Origin: JBFWNZ01 sp050250795
GTDB taxonomy: Bacteria > Pseudomonadota > Alphaproteobacteria > UBA8366
Length of the DNA stretch: 23,575 nucleotides
Assembly (NCBI GenBank): GCA_050250795.1
Contig: JBFWNZ010000014.1
Coordinates: 1 to 23,575 of the forward strand
Direction of reading: 5' to 3'
Part shown: positions 8,079 through 15,377 of the stretch, in pieces
How the letters are laid out: every line of letters starts with the position of its first letter
Position numbering within the stretch: the stretch's first letter is position 1
Notes under the pieces: model-generated
What the model saw: only the letters and a program-made list of their open reading frames with translations
The model's database searches: none
Told to the model about the DNA's origin: nothing
Position numbers and translations under genes: made by a program

Positions 8079-9496
8079 CGCTTCTTCAGCAATGTGCGGA
8101 ACGGCCGCCCTTCGATTCCGAGGGCGCGTTTCAGCGGATGCACCAACCACTCGCGCGCATATCGGAGCGCGGGATTGCGACGCATGGGGATGAATGTCTG
8201 GAGCTCGGCGACCTGGATGATGTCCAGGGGTTCCTGATCGACAAGGAACTGCCGTTGGAACTGCCGCATGACGCGTGCGACCGCGGTGTTGCTGACATGG
8301 CGGCGGTCGATTTCCCAAGGTTCGGCCGTCCCCATCGTGACCGCCTCATAGGATGGAAAGTAGAAGACGGTTTCGGGGTGATTGTTCGAGAAGATGTCCA
8401 ATGCGACACGCAACACGGACTTCGACAGGCCGTTTGCCACCACCACATTCGCATCCTTGTTGAAGGTTGCATTCAGGGGTACCGGCGAGACGCTGGTGAT
8501 GAACTTGCAGCGCGGGTTGTGCTCCTGGAACAGCGCGTAAATGCGCTCCAGTTCCGCAACATTCTCGTCCACGGTGAGGTTGTGGTAGCGGACGAGCGTC
8601 GGGTCCCCGACCGTGGGCGCGGCGGCGGTCGACAAGCCGCTGTCCGCAAATTTCCATATCTCGGTCATGCCGAGCGTCAGGATGAAGACCTCGCACCGGG
8701 TCAATGCACGCTTGAGCGCCGCATTGTGTTCTTCCCAGCGGGCTTCATACTCTTCCAGCGTGTTGAAATCCTTTGCAGAACGGAACGGGTCGATGATGCG
8801 CGGATTGGCCGCCATCAGGATTTTCTCGGGCGTCCAGAGGCCGAATGCGCGTTCCACCATCATGCGCATCGATACGGCATTGTAGATGTTGCCGCAGCCC
8901 GCCGGGTCCGTCGCGTAGAAGCGCGGATCGTCGAAGTGATCCTTCGAGAGACCCATTTCAAGCAGATAGTTGTAGTTCCAGTGCTGAAGCTGGCGGGAGA
9001 TGTTGGCGGCGAAGCACGAGCCGGCACTGGCAATCGGCGTTTCAGGGGTGATGAACCTGTTATGCTGCGTAAACAAATCCATCTCGAAGATGTCGGCGTA
9101 CATCTCCCAATGAGTCTGTAGAAGCTTGGGATTGTTCGGCCAGAAACGCGCGATGTGATCTTCTTTCGAGCGCGGCCTGTAGACGGCTCGGTTGAAATTC
9201 CGATGCGTGCGCCAATGCTCAAACACCGACACCAGGCGTGTCTGGGCGTTCGATCGACCGGGGCCGGAGGCATGGCGCGCCGCCGCGACGCAAAAGGCCT
9301 CGAATGTCGGCGTATCGGCGTTCCCGAGAACGGCATCGACAAGCGCGACGGTTTCCGCTTCGAAGCCCTCTGCTTCCAGAGATAGGAGCAGTTTGGCCCT
9401 GAAGCGGGGGTCGTTCCATAGATCCGGCCGGTCAAGAATCAGCGGACCCGGCTTCGGGTCCGACAGCGCTTCGATCCGTTGCGCCTGCTCCGCCAT
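8075..9496 (-). CDS. GSCFA-domain protein (SGNH-hydrolase-like)
   Basis: The 473-residue product contains the name-giving motif of the GSCFA family (PF08885) at 159-163, in PIASAGSCFAANISRQL, after an N-terminal region of about 140 residues that may be a separate helical domain. GSCFA proteins are related to SGNH/GDSL hydrolases, the Ser of the GSC motif lying where the nucleophile is expected. They recur in bacterial polysaccharide loci, but their reaction is not well defined; carbohydrate O-acyl removal or transfer is a plausible inference. I chose the ATG at 9496 because AAAGGG lies 7 nt upstream (9504-9509); a GTG at 9514 would extend it by six residues but would place that ribosome site inside the gene. 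It is the first gene after a 108-bp gap and probably opens the segment running to the left-edge glycosyltransferase. Confidence 0.85.
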   Translation of the reverse strand: MAEQAQRIEALSDPKPGPLILDRPDLWNDPRFRAKLLLSLEAEGFEAETVALVDAVLGNADTPTFEAFCVAAARHASGPGRSNAQTRLVSVFEHWRTHRNFNRAVYRPRSKEDHIARFWPNNPKLLQTHWEMYADIFEMDLFTQHNRFITPETPIASAGSCFAANISRQLQHWNYNYLLEMGLSKDHFDDPRFYATDPAGCGNIYNAVSMRMMVERAFGLWTPEKILMAANPRIIDPFRSAKDFNTLEEYEARWEEHNAALKRALTRCEVFILTLGMTEIWKFADSGLSTAAAPTVGDPTLVRYHNLTVDENVAELERIYALFQEHNPRCKFITSVSPVPLNATFNKDANVVVANGLSKSVLRVALDIFSNNHPETVFYFPSYEAVTMGTAEPWEIDRRHVSNTAVARVMRQFQRQFLVDQEPLDIIQVAELQTFIPMRRNPALRYAREWLVHPLKRALGIEGRPFRTLLKKR

Positions 9497-9604
9497 GATT
9501 GCGCCCTTTTGCACGAGTGATACACGCCGGACCGGTTTACACCGTGAGACGGCTGTTCCTTTGCAGATGGTGGATTATCCGCACATTGCGACGGCGACAA
9601 AGCG
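9497..9604 (-). promoter_or_regulatory. 108-bp intergenic gap with a weak promoter candidate
   Basis: This is the longest non-coding stretch in the operon. On the minus strand it contains TTGTCG (9595-9600) and GATAAT (9574-9579) separated by 15 bp. The second hexamer differs from the sigma-70 consensus -10 at one base, but the spacing is short and the -35 matches only partly. If real, it would start transcription about 70-75 nt before the GSCFA gene. I see no convincing terminator hairpin for the gene before it, so read-through is also likely. Confidence 0.3.
9504..9509 (-). promoter_or_regulatory. Ribosome binding site of the GSCFA gene
   Basis: AAAGGG read on the minus strand, 7 nt before the ATG at 9496. 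It supports that start over the GTG at 9514, which lies upstream of the site. Confidence 0.5.
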
Positions 9605-10684
9605 TCATGTGAGCCTGACCAAGGCGTCGCCGAGTTGCGAGACGATCGTATCGAGGTGAAACTGGGCCGGCAGCAGGCTCGCCCGTGCCGCCGAGACCGG
9701 GTTCGCCCGAACATCTTTCATCGCGACCTCGAATGCCGATCCGACCGGGGCGAGCGTGACCGCGCCAGGGGGGCAGAGTTCAGCGACTTCCGTAATGCCG
9801 CCGGCCTCGGGTGTGGCGATGACCGGCGTGCCGCAGGCAAGGGCTTCCAGCGCCGCGTTCGGCAGGCCCTCCCAGCGCGACGGCAGCAGGAAAGCGTCTG
9901 CGCCGGCGATGTCGCGCCACGGGTTTTCCGCGAAGCCCGCGAAGCGGACGCGGTCCGATAGGCCCAACTGTTTTGCCTGCGCGCGAAGCGCGCCGTCCAA
10001 CGGTCCGTCGCCGAGAATCGTGAGATGGGCGTCTGCGGGGGCCGAAACCATCATGGTCAGCAGCCGGTCGAAGCCCTTCTGTTCGGTCAGGCGCCCGGCT
10101 GCGACATAGCGCACGCCGTCGCCGCCATGGCGCCGCGGCGGCATCGCTTTCGCACGTAATGTTGCGGCGTCGACCGGGTTGCGAAGGATCGCGAGACGGT
10201 CCGCAGACAGGCCGGCCATCTCCGCCAGAGCCTGCTGGATCCGGCCTGTCGGGCTGATGACAAGGTCGGCGCGCGGGTAGTAGCGGCGATAGAGCAGCCG
10301 GTAGAGCCAGGGAAAGCCGGATCGGCGAAGCGTCGCAGCCGGGTCGTTCGCCTCGCGGACAAGGATGCGTGTCCCTGTCGGTAGGCGGTCGCGGATCGAG
10401 AGCAGCCCGATATTGAGATGCGCCATCGTCGACAGCACGATTGCCGGGGCCGTCTTGCAGATCGCCGCGGCGAGCGCACCCCGCGCATGGCGGATACGCG
10501 GGCGGTCGAGGTCGATGACACCGATATGCGGCGCAACGAGATCGCGCAGGGGGCCGCGAGCCTGGAGCAGGATCAGCGTCGCCGCGAAGCGGTCCGCAGG
10601 AAGATGGTTGGCAAGCGTGATCACGACCCGCTCCGCCCCGCCTCCTGCGAATGAGGGGAGAACGAAGGCGACGGGAAGGGGCAC
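9605..10684 (-). CDS. Glycosyltransferase family 4
   Basis: The product has 359 residues and the GT-B layout of family 4. The N-terminal strand and glycine loop VAFVLPSFAGGGAERVV (about 5-21) are typical of UDP-sugar-dependent enzymes of this group. The C-terminal donor domain carries the Glu-x7-Glu motif (Glu272 and Glu280 in WEGLPNAALEA) followed by CGTPVIAT. It is a cytosolic or membrane-associated retaining enzyme that extends a lipid-linked sugar chain. I chose the GTG at 10684, one base after the stop of the sugar aminotransferase, because the protein then starts right at the first Rossmann strand; the frame to 10828 would add about 48 low-complexity residues inside the previous gene. 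Directly following the WlbABC-type genes, it may transfer the diacetamido-uronic acid, but donor choice is not visible. Confidence 0.88.
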   Translation of the reverse strand: MPLPVAFVLPSFAGGGAERVVITLANHLPADRFAATLILLQARGPLRDLVAPHIGVIDLDRPRIRHARGALAAAICKTAPAIVLSTMAHLNIGLLSIRDRLPTGTRILVREANDPAATLRRSGFPWLYRLLYRRYYPRADLVISPTGRIQQALAEMAGLSADRLAILRNPVDAATLRAKAMPPRRHGGDGVRYVAAGRLTEQKGFDRLLTMMVSAPADAHLTILGDGPLDGALRAQAKQLGLSDRVRFAGFAENPWRDIAGADAFLLPSRWEGLPNAALEALACGTPVIATPEAGGITEVAELCPPGAVTLAPVGSAFEVAMKDVRANPVSAARASLLPAQFHLDTIVSQLGDALVRLT

Positions 10685-10685
10685 C

Positions 10686-11810
10686 TCAGCCGAGCGCCGC
10701 GGCGATGGCGTCGCAGACGCGGTCGACCGCATCGGCATCGAGATCGGGATAAAGCGGCAGGGCGAGAATCTCGCCGCACAGGGCCTCGCTCGCTGGAAGG
10801 GACTTTTCCCCGTTCCCATACCGGGCATAGGCCGATTGCAGATGCACCGGTCTCGGATAGTAGACGGCGTTGGCGATTTTCTGCGCGGAGAGATGTGCCG
10901 CCACGCGGTCCCGATCCGGTACGCGGATGCAGTAATGGGCCCAGGCGCTTCGGTTGCCGGGCCGGATGACCGGGGTCCGCACCAGGTTGCCGAGCCGGCG
11001 GTCGTACTGTTCGGCGATGCGCGCGCGCGCGGCCAGTTCCCCTTCGAAAGCCTCGATCTTGGCGAGCAGGATCGCGGCCTGAAGCGTGTCGAGCCGGCTG
11101 TTCAGCCCGATCCGGACGATGTCGTACTTCGCCGGTCCGCGCCCATGCGCGCCGATGGACCGCAGCACCTGGGCAAGACTGTCGTCGTCGGTCAGGACGG
11201 CACCGCCGTCGCCGTAGCAGGCCAGGGGCTTGGACGGGAAGAAGCTGAGCGCCGTCATCCGGGCCAGCGCGCCGACCCGGACGCCGTTCTGCGCACCGCC
11301 GAAGCTTTGCGCCGCGTCGCCCAGAACCCACATGCCGTGGCGTTGTGCCGTCTCGTGCAGTGCAGCATAGGCGGCGGGCTGGCCGAACAGGTCGACGGCG
11401 ATGACCGCCGTCGGCGTCTCGCGCCCTTCCCGCTTCACGGCCGCGACCTGCCGTTCCAGATCGGCCGGGTCGATGGTGAAATCGTCGGGATCGACATCCA
11501 CGAAGACCGGCCGCGCGCCGAGCAGGGCCACGACCTCGGCCGTTGCGGTGAAGGTGAAGCTGGGCAGGAACACCGCGGCGCCCGGTCCGACCTCGACGGC
11601 CATCAGCGCCATCGTCAGCGCGTCGGTGCCGTTGCCGCAACTGACGGCGTGCCGGCAGCCGGCGAAGGCTGCCAGCTTGGCCTCGAACGCTGCAACCTCG
11701 GGCCCTTGGATGTATTGGCCATGGGCGAGGACGCGCGCGATGTTCGCGTCGATGGCGGGTTTCAGCCGTGCCTGTTGCGCGGCGAGGTCGATGAGAGGGA
11801 TTGGGGTCAT
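10686..11810 (-). CDS. wlbC: WlbC/WbpE-type sugar 3-aminotransferase (DegT family)
   Basis: The 374-residue PLP enzyme belongs to the DegT/DnrJ/EryC1/StrS family. The start IPLIDLAAQQARL, the helix GNGTDAL (59-65), Asp165 in GDAAQSFG for the PLP pyridine nitrogen, and the Schiff-base lysine Lys194 in SFFPSKPLACYGDGG are all in place. In the Wlb/Wbp pathway this enzyme uses glutamate to aminate UDP-3-oxo-GlcNAc uronic acid at C3. Its place after an oxidase and an acetyltransferase of the same pathway, with ATGA overlaps at 12382-12385 and 11807-11810, supports that assignment over a generic sugar aminotransferase. The frame upstream of 11810 (to 12263) lies out of phase inside the acetyltransferase gene and was excluded. 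Confidence 0.85.
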   Translation of the reverse strand: MTPIPLIDLAAQQARLKPAIDANIARVLAHGQYIQGPEVAAFEAKLAAFAGCRHAVSCGNGTDALTMALMAVEVGPGAAVFLPSFTFTATAEVVALLGARPVFVDVDPDDFTIDPADLERQVAAVKREGRETPTAVIAVDLFGQPAAYAALHETAQRHGMWVLGDAAQSFGGAQNGVRVGALARMTALSFFPSKPLACYGDGGAVLTDDDSLAQVLRSIGAHGRGPAKYDIVRIGLNSRLDTLQAAILLAKIEAFEGELAARARIAEQYDRRLGNLVRTPVIRPGNRSAWAHYCIRVPDRDRVAAHLSAQKIANAVYYPRPVHLQSAYARYGNGEKSLPASEALCGEILALPLYPDLDADAVDRVCDAIAAALG

Positions 11811-12385
11811 TCGGAGTCCACCGGTCGCAAGCGTTCTTTGTCCACGAGTTCGTAACGTTCGCCCGTGCGCGGGCAAACGAGGTCTTTGGCGAGACGTTCG
11901 CCGATGCGCGATACCCAGCCGATCCGCCGTGCCGCATTGCCGACCACGAGGGCGAAGTCCGGCACGTCTTTCGTCACGACCGAGCCCGCGCCGATCATCG
12001 CGAAGCGGCCGATCGTGGTGCCGCAGACGATGGTCGCATTCGCCCCGATCGTGGCCCCCTTGCCGACCAGCGTCGGCAGGAACTCGTCGCGCCGGTTGAC
12101 GAAGGCGCGCGGGCGCAGGACGTTGGTGAAGACGCAGGAGGGGCCGCAGAACACCTCCTCCTCCAGCGTGACGCCGGCATAGAGCGAGACGTTGTTCTGA
12201 ATTTTGCAGCCGCGTCCGACCGTGACATTCGGCCCGATCATGCAGTTTTGCCCGACGATGCAATCGGCGCCGATCGTCGTGCCGGACAGCACATGGCAGA
12301 AATGCCAGATGCGGCTGCCGGTGCCGATCTCGACGCCGTCATCGACGATGGCCGAGGGGTGGATGAAGGGCGTTGCCGCGGTCAT
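11807..12385 (-). CDS. wlbB: WlbB/WbpD-type UDP-amino-sugar N-acetyltransferase
   Basis: The 192-residue protein is built largely of left-handed beta-helix hexapeptide repeats (for example IVGQNCMIGPNVTVG and TIGANATIVCGTTIG), and its length matches WlbB/WbpD (about 190). It should act as a cytosolic trimer, using acetyl-CoA to acetylate the 3-amino group of UDP-GlcNAc3N uronic acid. The stretch VFTNVLRPRAFVNRRDEF after the first repeats, and the C-terminal tail with WVSRIGERL and CPRTGERY, are characteristic of this subgroup. The ATG at 12385 overlaps the oxidase stop (ATGA), and its own stop overlaps the aminotransferase start. The extension to 12535 lies inside the oxidase gene and is not used. 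Confidence 0.88.
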   Translation of the reverse strand: MTAATPFIHPSAIVDDGVEIGTGSRIWHFCHVLSGTTIGADCIVGQNCMIGPNVTVGRGCKIQNNVSLYAGVTLEEEVFCGPSCVFTNVLRPRAFVNRRDEFLPTLVGKGATIGANATIVCGTTIGRFAMIGAGSVVTKDVPDFALVVGNAARRIGWVSRIGERLAKDLVCPRTGERYELVDKERLRPVDSE

Positions 12386-13383
12386 CGACCGGCCTCCCAG
12401 TTGGGCACGGTCGGACGGCCGCCGGCCATGAGCGAGCGCTGGCCCGCATCGAGCACCGACAGCACCTGGCGGGCCTGAGCCGCGTCGGTCCGCGGCGTCG
12501 CGCCGGTGCGCAGGCAGTCGAGGAAGTGCCGGCATTCGCGTGCCAGCGGTTCGTCGGTTTCATAGGGAATGGGCTGTGCCGCGGCGCGATCCACGCTCGG
12601 CAGATCGCCGTCCCATCCGACCTTGTGTTGATAGAAGGCCAGTTTCTGCGCCCCTTGCAGGACGTCGTCGAACACGACCATGCCCTCGCTTCCGACCGCG
12701 ACCATGCGGTGCTCCTTATAGGGGTGCAGCCAGGACACGAAGACATGCGCCTGGACGTTCTGCGCAAAGGTCAGGTGGGTCAGCGTGGTGTCCGCGACAT
12801 GCGGCAGCAGCCAGCCGCTTCCGGCACAGACGACCTGGGTCGGCATGTCGTGGACCAGGGCCAGGATCATCGACAGATCGTGCGGGGCAAAGGACCAGAA
12901 CGCATTCTCCTCGCGCCGGATGCGGCCGAGGCTGGTGCGGTTCGAATAGATATAGCGCAGCGTGCCGATCCGTCCGTCCGCGACGAAGGCCTGCAATGCG
13001 ATGAACGCGGGATGGTAGAGCAGCAGATGCCCGACCATCAGCGTGTGTCCGGAAGACGTCGCAAGCGCTTCGAGTTCCCGGCCTTCGGCGAGGTCGAGGC
13101 AGAGCGGCTTTTCGACGAACACATGCTTTCCGGCGTGCAGGGCCTTACGGGCGAGGGCGCCATGCGTCGCGGCCGGTGTGGCGATCACCACCGCTTCGAT
13201 CGCGGGATCGGCCAGAATGGCATCGAAATCGGAACAGGCCCGCGCGGCCGGATAGGCTTGCCGTGCGGCTTCGAAGTTCGCCGGGTCGCTGTCGTGGAAC
13301 GCGGCCAGCGCGCCAAGCGTCGCGAAATTGCGAAGCAGGTTCCGGCCCCAATGGCCCGTGCCGATCACTGCGACGGACGTCAT
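12382..13383 (-). CDS. wlbA: WlbA/WbpB-type UDP-GlcNAc uronate 3-oxidase (Gfo/Idh/MocA)
   Basis: The 333-residue NAD-dependent oxidoreductase has the Rossmann loop GTGHWG (8-13), the Glu91-Lys92-Pro93 signature of the Gfo/Idh/MocA family, and SFAPHDL (164-170) with His168, typical of the WlbA/WbpB branch. Known role of that branch: oxidation of UDP-N-acetylglucosaminuronic acid at C3, giving the 3-oxo substrate for the WlbC-type aminotransferase. The UDP-GlcNAc 6-dehydrogenase (WbpA type) that makes its substrate, and a WbpI-type 2-epimerase, are not in this window. The gene has its own good ribosome site (AGGAGA at 13392-13397) and follows a 102-bp gap, so it may be the first gene of a transcript. 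Confidence 0.88.
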   Translation of the reverse strand: MTSVAVIGTGHWGRNLLRNFATLGALAAFHDSDPANFEAARQAYPAARACSDFDAILADPAIEAVVIATPAATHGALARKALHAGKHVFVEKPLCLDLAEGRELEALATSSGHTLMVGHLLLYHPAFIALQAFVADGRIGTLRYIYSNRTSLGRIRREENAFWSFAPHDLSMILALVHDMPTQVVCAGSGWLLPHVADTTLTHLTFAQNVQAHVFVSWLHPYKEHRMVAVGSEGMVVFDDVLQGAQKLAFYQHKVGWDGDLPSVDRAAAQPIPYETDEPLARECRHFLDCLRTGATPRTDAAQARQVLSVLDAGQRSLMAGGRPTVPNWEAGR

Positions 13384-13485
13384 ATGACGGTTCTCCTCGG
13401 ACGATGCGATCTGCAGCGCCGGTCTGTCGAGCGGATGTCCGGTTGAGGCATGCGGGGGCGGTCCTTGATCGGAGAGGGGCCGGAG
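13384..13485 (-). other. 102-bp intergenic gap before wlbA
   Basis: This gap separates the GT4/WbqC segment from the WlbABC-type segment. Apart from the wlbA ribosome site I see no convincing promoter hexamers, terminator hairpin or repeat in it. A break into separate transcripts here is possible but not shown. Confidence 0.4.
13392..13397 (-). promoter_or_regulatory. Ribosome binding site of wlbA
   Basis: AGGAGA on the minus strand, 8 nt before the ATG at 13383. It is one of the clearest Shine-Dalgarno sites in the window and fits a gene that is not translationally coupled to the one before it. Confidence 0.65.
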
Positions 13486-14691
13486 TCAGGCAGCATGCGG
13501 GCGTCGGTCCGCCGTCGCCGCGGCTGTATCGCGCCAAAGTTCGAACAGTTCGCGTGCGCGGGACGGGCCGTCGCACAGGGTGGCAATCCGGGCCTTTGCA
13601 GCATCGCCCATCCGGCGGATGGCGTCGCGGTCGGCATCCAGGGCGATCAGGCGATCCGCCAGGTCGTCGGCATCGAAGGCGGTCTGGAGAATGCCCGTCG
13701 CGCCGGTTTCGACGAATCGGTCATAGGTTCCGACCGAGATGGCGGGCCGTCCGGCGGCGAGCGCCTCCAGGATGTCGCGGCCCCAGGGATTGGCCTCGCG
13801 CGTCGGCTTGATCAGTATGTCGCAGGCTTCCAGCACCCGCTCCGGATCGGCGACATGGCCCAGGAACAGAACCATGTCCTCGACCTGCCGTGCGGCGGCA
13901 TAGTCGGCAAGCGTACCGCCCCGGCGGCCGATACGGCCCAGTTCACCCGGCAGGCTGCGCGACAAGCCCATCTCTCCGGCGACCACGAAGGTGAAATCCC
14001 GTCGCCCGCGCCGTGCCAGGGCGGCCGCCAAGTCGATGACGCGGTCGGTGCCCCGTGTATAGGTGTAGTTGCTGAGGCAGGCAATCCTCAGCCGGGTATC
14101 CTGGGGAACCGCGGGATGCGGCATGATGTCGGACGGCGCCGGCGGCGCGATATTGTAGATCACCCGTCCGCTGATCGGACCGTCGGCCTGATGCTCCAGA
14201 TTCCGGCGTTCGTTCTCGGATATGAAGACGGCGGCATCGACATTCCGCCGGATCGTCCGGGCCTGCATCCGCGCGAAAGGCGAGTCCCAGGGGCAGGTGC
14301 GGATATGCATCGTCACGGCGGCCCGCGTGTTGCGCCGGAGCCATCGGCTTAGCCAGAACAGCGATTCGTGGTTCAGATGGACGACGTCCATCCGGGCCAG
14401 ATGCCGGGCTAGCCGCGCGCGAAATGCTCCTGTGCGCATCCAGCGCAGGGCAAAATCGGCAAACATGTAGAGGTTGCGCGAGAAGCGCGGCAATGCCGTC
14501 ACTTTCGGCATGTCGGGACAGACGGTGACCGGCACCCCTAGCGCCGCATAGCGCGTTTCGATGGCACCGCCGCGCCGGCACCACACCTCCAGATCGGCCG
14601 CATCGCCCATGTGGCGGATGCTCTCATACAGGCTGCGGGACGATCCGCCATGCCCACCTTCGATATCCAGGCAAAGGACTCGCAGCGTCAT
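13486..14691 (-). CDS. Glycosyltransferase family 4 (variant motif)
   Basis: The 401-residue GT-B enzyme has a glycine-rich N-terminal loop (DIEGGHGGSSRSLYE, about 9-23), a central VFISEN segment and a C-terminal donor site ANPWGRDILEALAAGRP (300-316). In the usual family 4 Glu-x7-Glu motif the first Glu is replaced here by Asn301, with Glu299 two residues earlier and Glu309 as the second Glu. It is probably a retaining transferase building the glycan at the inner face of the membrane; the sugar is unknown. The ATG at 14691 overlaps the WbqC stop as ATGA. The apparent 994-residue frame joining it to the epimerase arises only because the gap region and gene overlaps contain no stop in this frame. 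Confidence 0.85.
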   Translation of the reverse strand: MTLRVLCLDIEGGHGGSSRSLYESIRHMGDAADLEVWCRRGGAIETRYAALGVPVTVCPDMPKVTALPRFSRNLYMFADFALRWMRTGAFRARLARHLARMDVVHLNHESLFWLSRWLRRNTRAAVTMHIRTCPWDSPFARMQARTIRRNVDAAVFISENERRNLEHQADGPISGRVIYNIAPPAPSDIMPHPAVPQDTRLRIACLSNYTYTRGTDRVIDLAAALARRGRRDFTFVVAGEMGLSRSLPGELGRIGRRGGTLADYAAARQVEDMVLFLGHVADPERVLEACDILIKPTREANPWGRDILEALAAGRPAISVGTYDRFVETGATGILQTAFDADDLADRLIALDADRDAIRRMGDAAKARIATLCDGPSRARELFELWRDTAAATADRRPHAA

Positions 14692-15377
14692 GGCCGGAGG
14701 AACCGGCTGACGGCATCGATACCGCAATGGAACAGGGCGTCGAGGACCGACAGGCCGCCGATAAACTCCGACGCGCTCTGGACATAGGCGGGATGCTGGA
14801 AGTCGGTGTAGGCGAGCGACAGTCCCGCCCGTGCGAACGTGTCGGGACTCTGATAGGCAGCGCCGCCGCGGCCGGAAAGATAGGTGCCTTCCGGTGCCAC
14901 CGCCGCCACGATCCGCGCAAGCCGGGTGTCGCTGGTCGCGTTCTCCGTCGCGATCTCGCTCGACGCCGTGAAGCGGCAAGTCAGGCCGAGAAGCTCTGCA
15001 ATGCGTTCCACGAGCATCCGGTTGCTTGCCGCGATCGAGGTGCCGGGCAGGTCGGCGTAGAGCGTGTTGACCAGCGGCCAGATGTCGCGGAAATGCGCGG
15101 CCTGCCGATAGCTGCCGCGGAGCGTGTCGAGATGGCGTGCCTCCCAGCCCGGCTGGGCCGGCCGGACCTCGGCGATGGTTTGGCCCAGATGAACCGAAAC
15201 GGGTACGGTCAGCCAGCGTGCCGCGCCGTTGCCCAGCACTTGTACCCGGTTGATGTAGCTGTTCTTGGAGAACTGCACGTCGTCCAGGAACACGAACAGA
15301 TCGGCCCGGGCGATTTTGGCGAAATAGCCCAGCCAGGGGACATAGTTCGGCTGGTGGATGGCGACGGTCAGCCCCAT
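14688..15377 (-). CDS. WbqC-family protein
   Basis: The 229-residue product starts with TVAIHQPNYVPWLGYF (4-19), the hallmark of the WbqC family (PF08889), followed by FLDDVQFSKNSYINR, which is equally typical. WbqC-like proteins recur in O-antigen and exopolysaccharide clusters alongside aminotransferases and epimerases, and are thought to take part in making or modifying amino sugars; I am not certain of the exact reaction. His8 and the Asp-Asp pair in FLDDVQF are the obvious candidate active-site residues. Its ATG at 15377 lies 10 nt inside the epimerase gene (stop 15368-15370), and its stop overlaps the GT4 start. It is probably cytosolic: I see no signal peptide or membrane helix. Confidence 0.88.
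   Translation of the reverse strand: MGLTVAIHQPNYVPWLGYFAKIARADLFVFLDDVQFSKNSYINRVQVLGNGAARWLTVPVSVHLGQTIAEVRPAQPGWEARHLDTLRGSYRQAAHFRDIWPLVNTLYADLPGTSIAASNRMLVERIAELLGLTCRFTASSEIATENATSDTRLARIVAAVAPEGTYLSGRGGAAYQSPDTFARAGLSLAYTDFQHPAYVQSASEFIGGLSVLDALFHCGIDAVSRFLRP

Noticed and set aside
10685..10828. Longer start (10828, or ATGs near 10738) for the GT4 after wlbC
   Set aside because: These would overlap wlbC by 50-140 bp and add low-complexity residues before the first Rossmann strand; GTG at 10684 fits the family start.
11811..12263. 150-residue N-terminal extension of the WlbC-type aminotransferase
   Set aside because: It overlaps the acetyltransferase out of phase, is Arg-rich nonsense, and the family start PIPLIDLAAQ follows the ATG at 11810.
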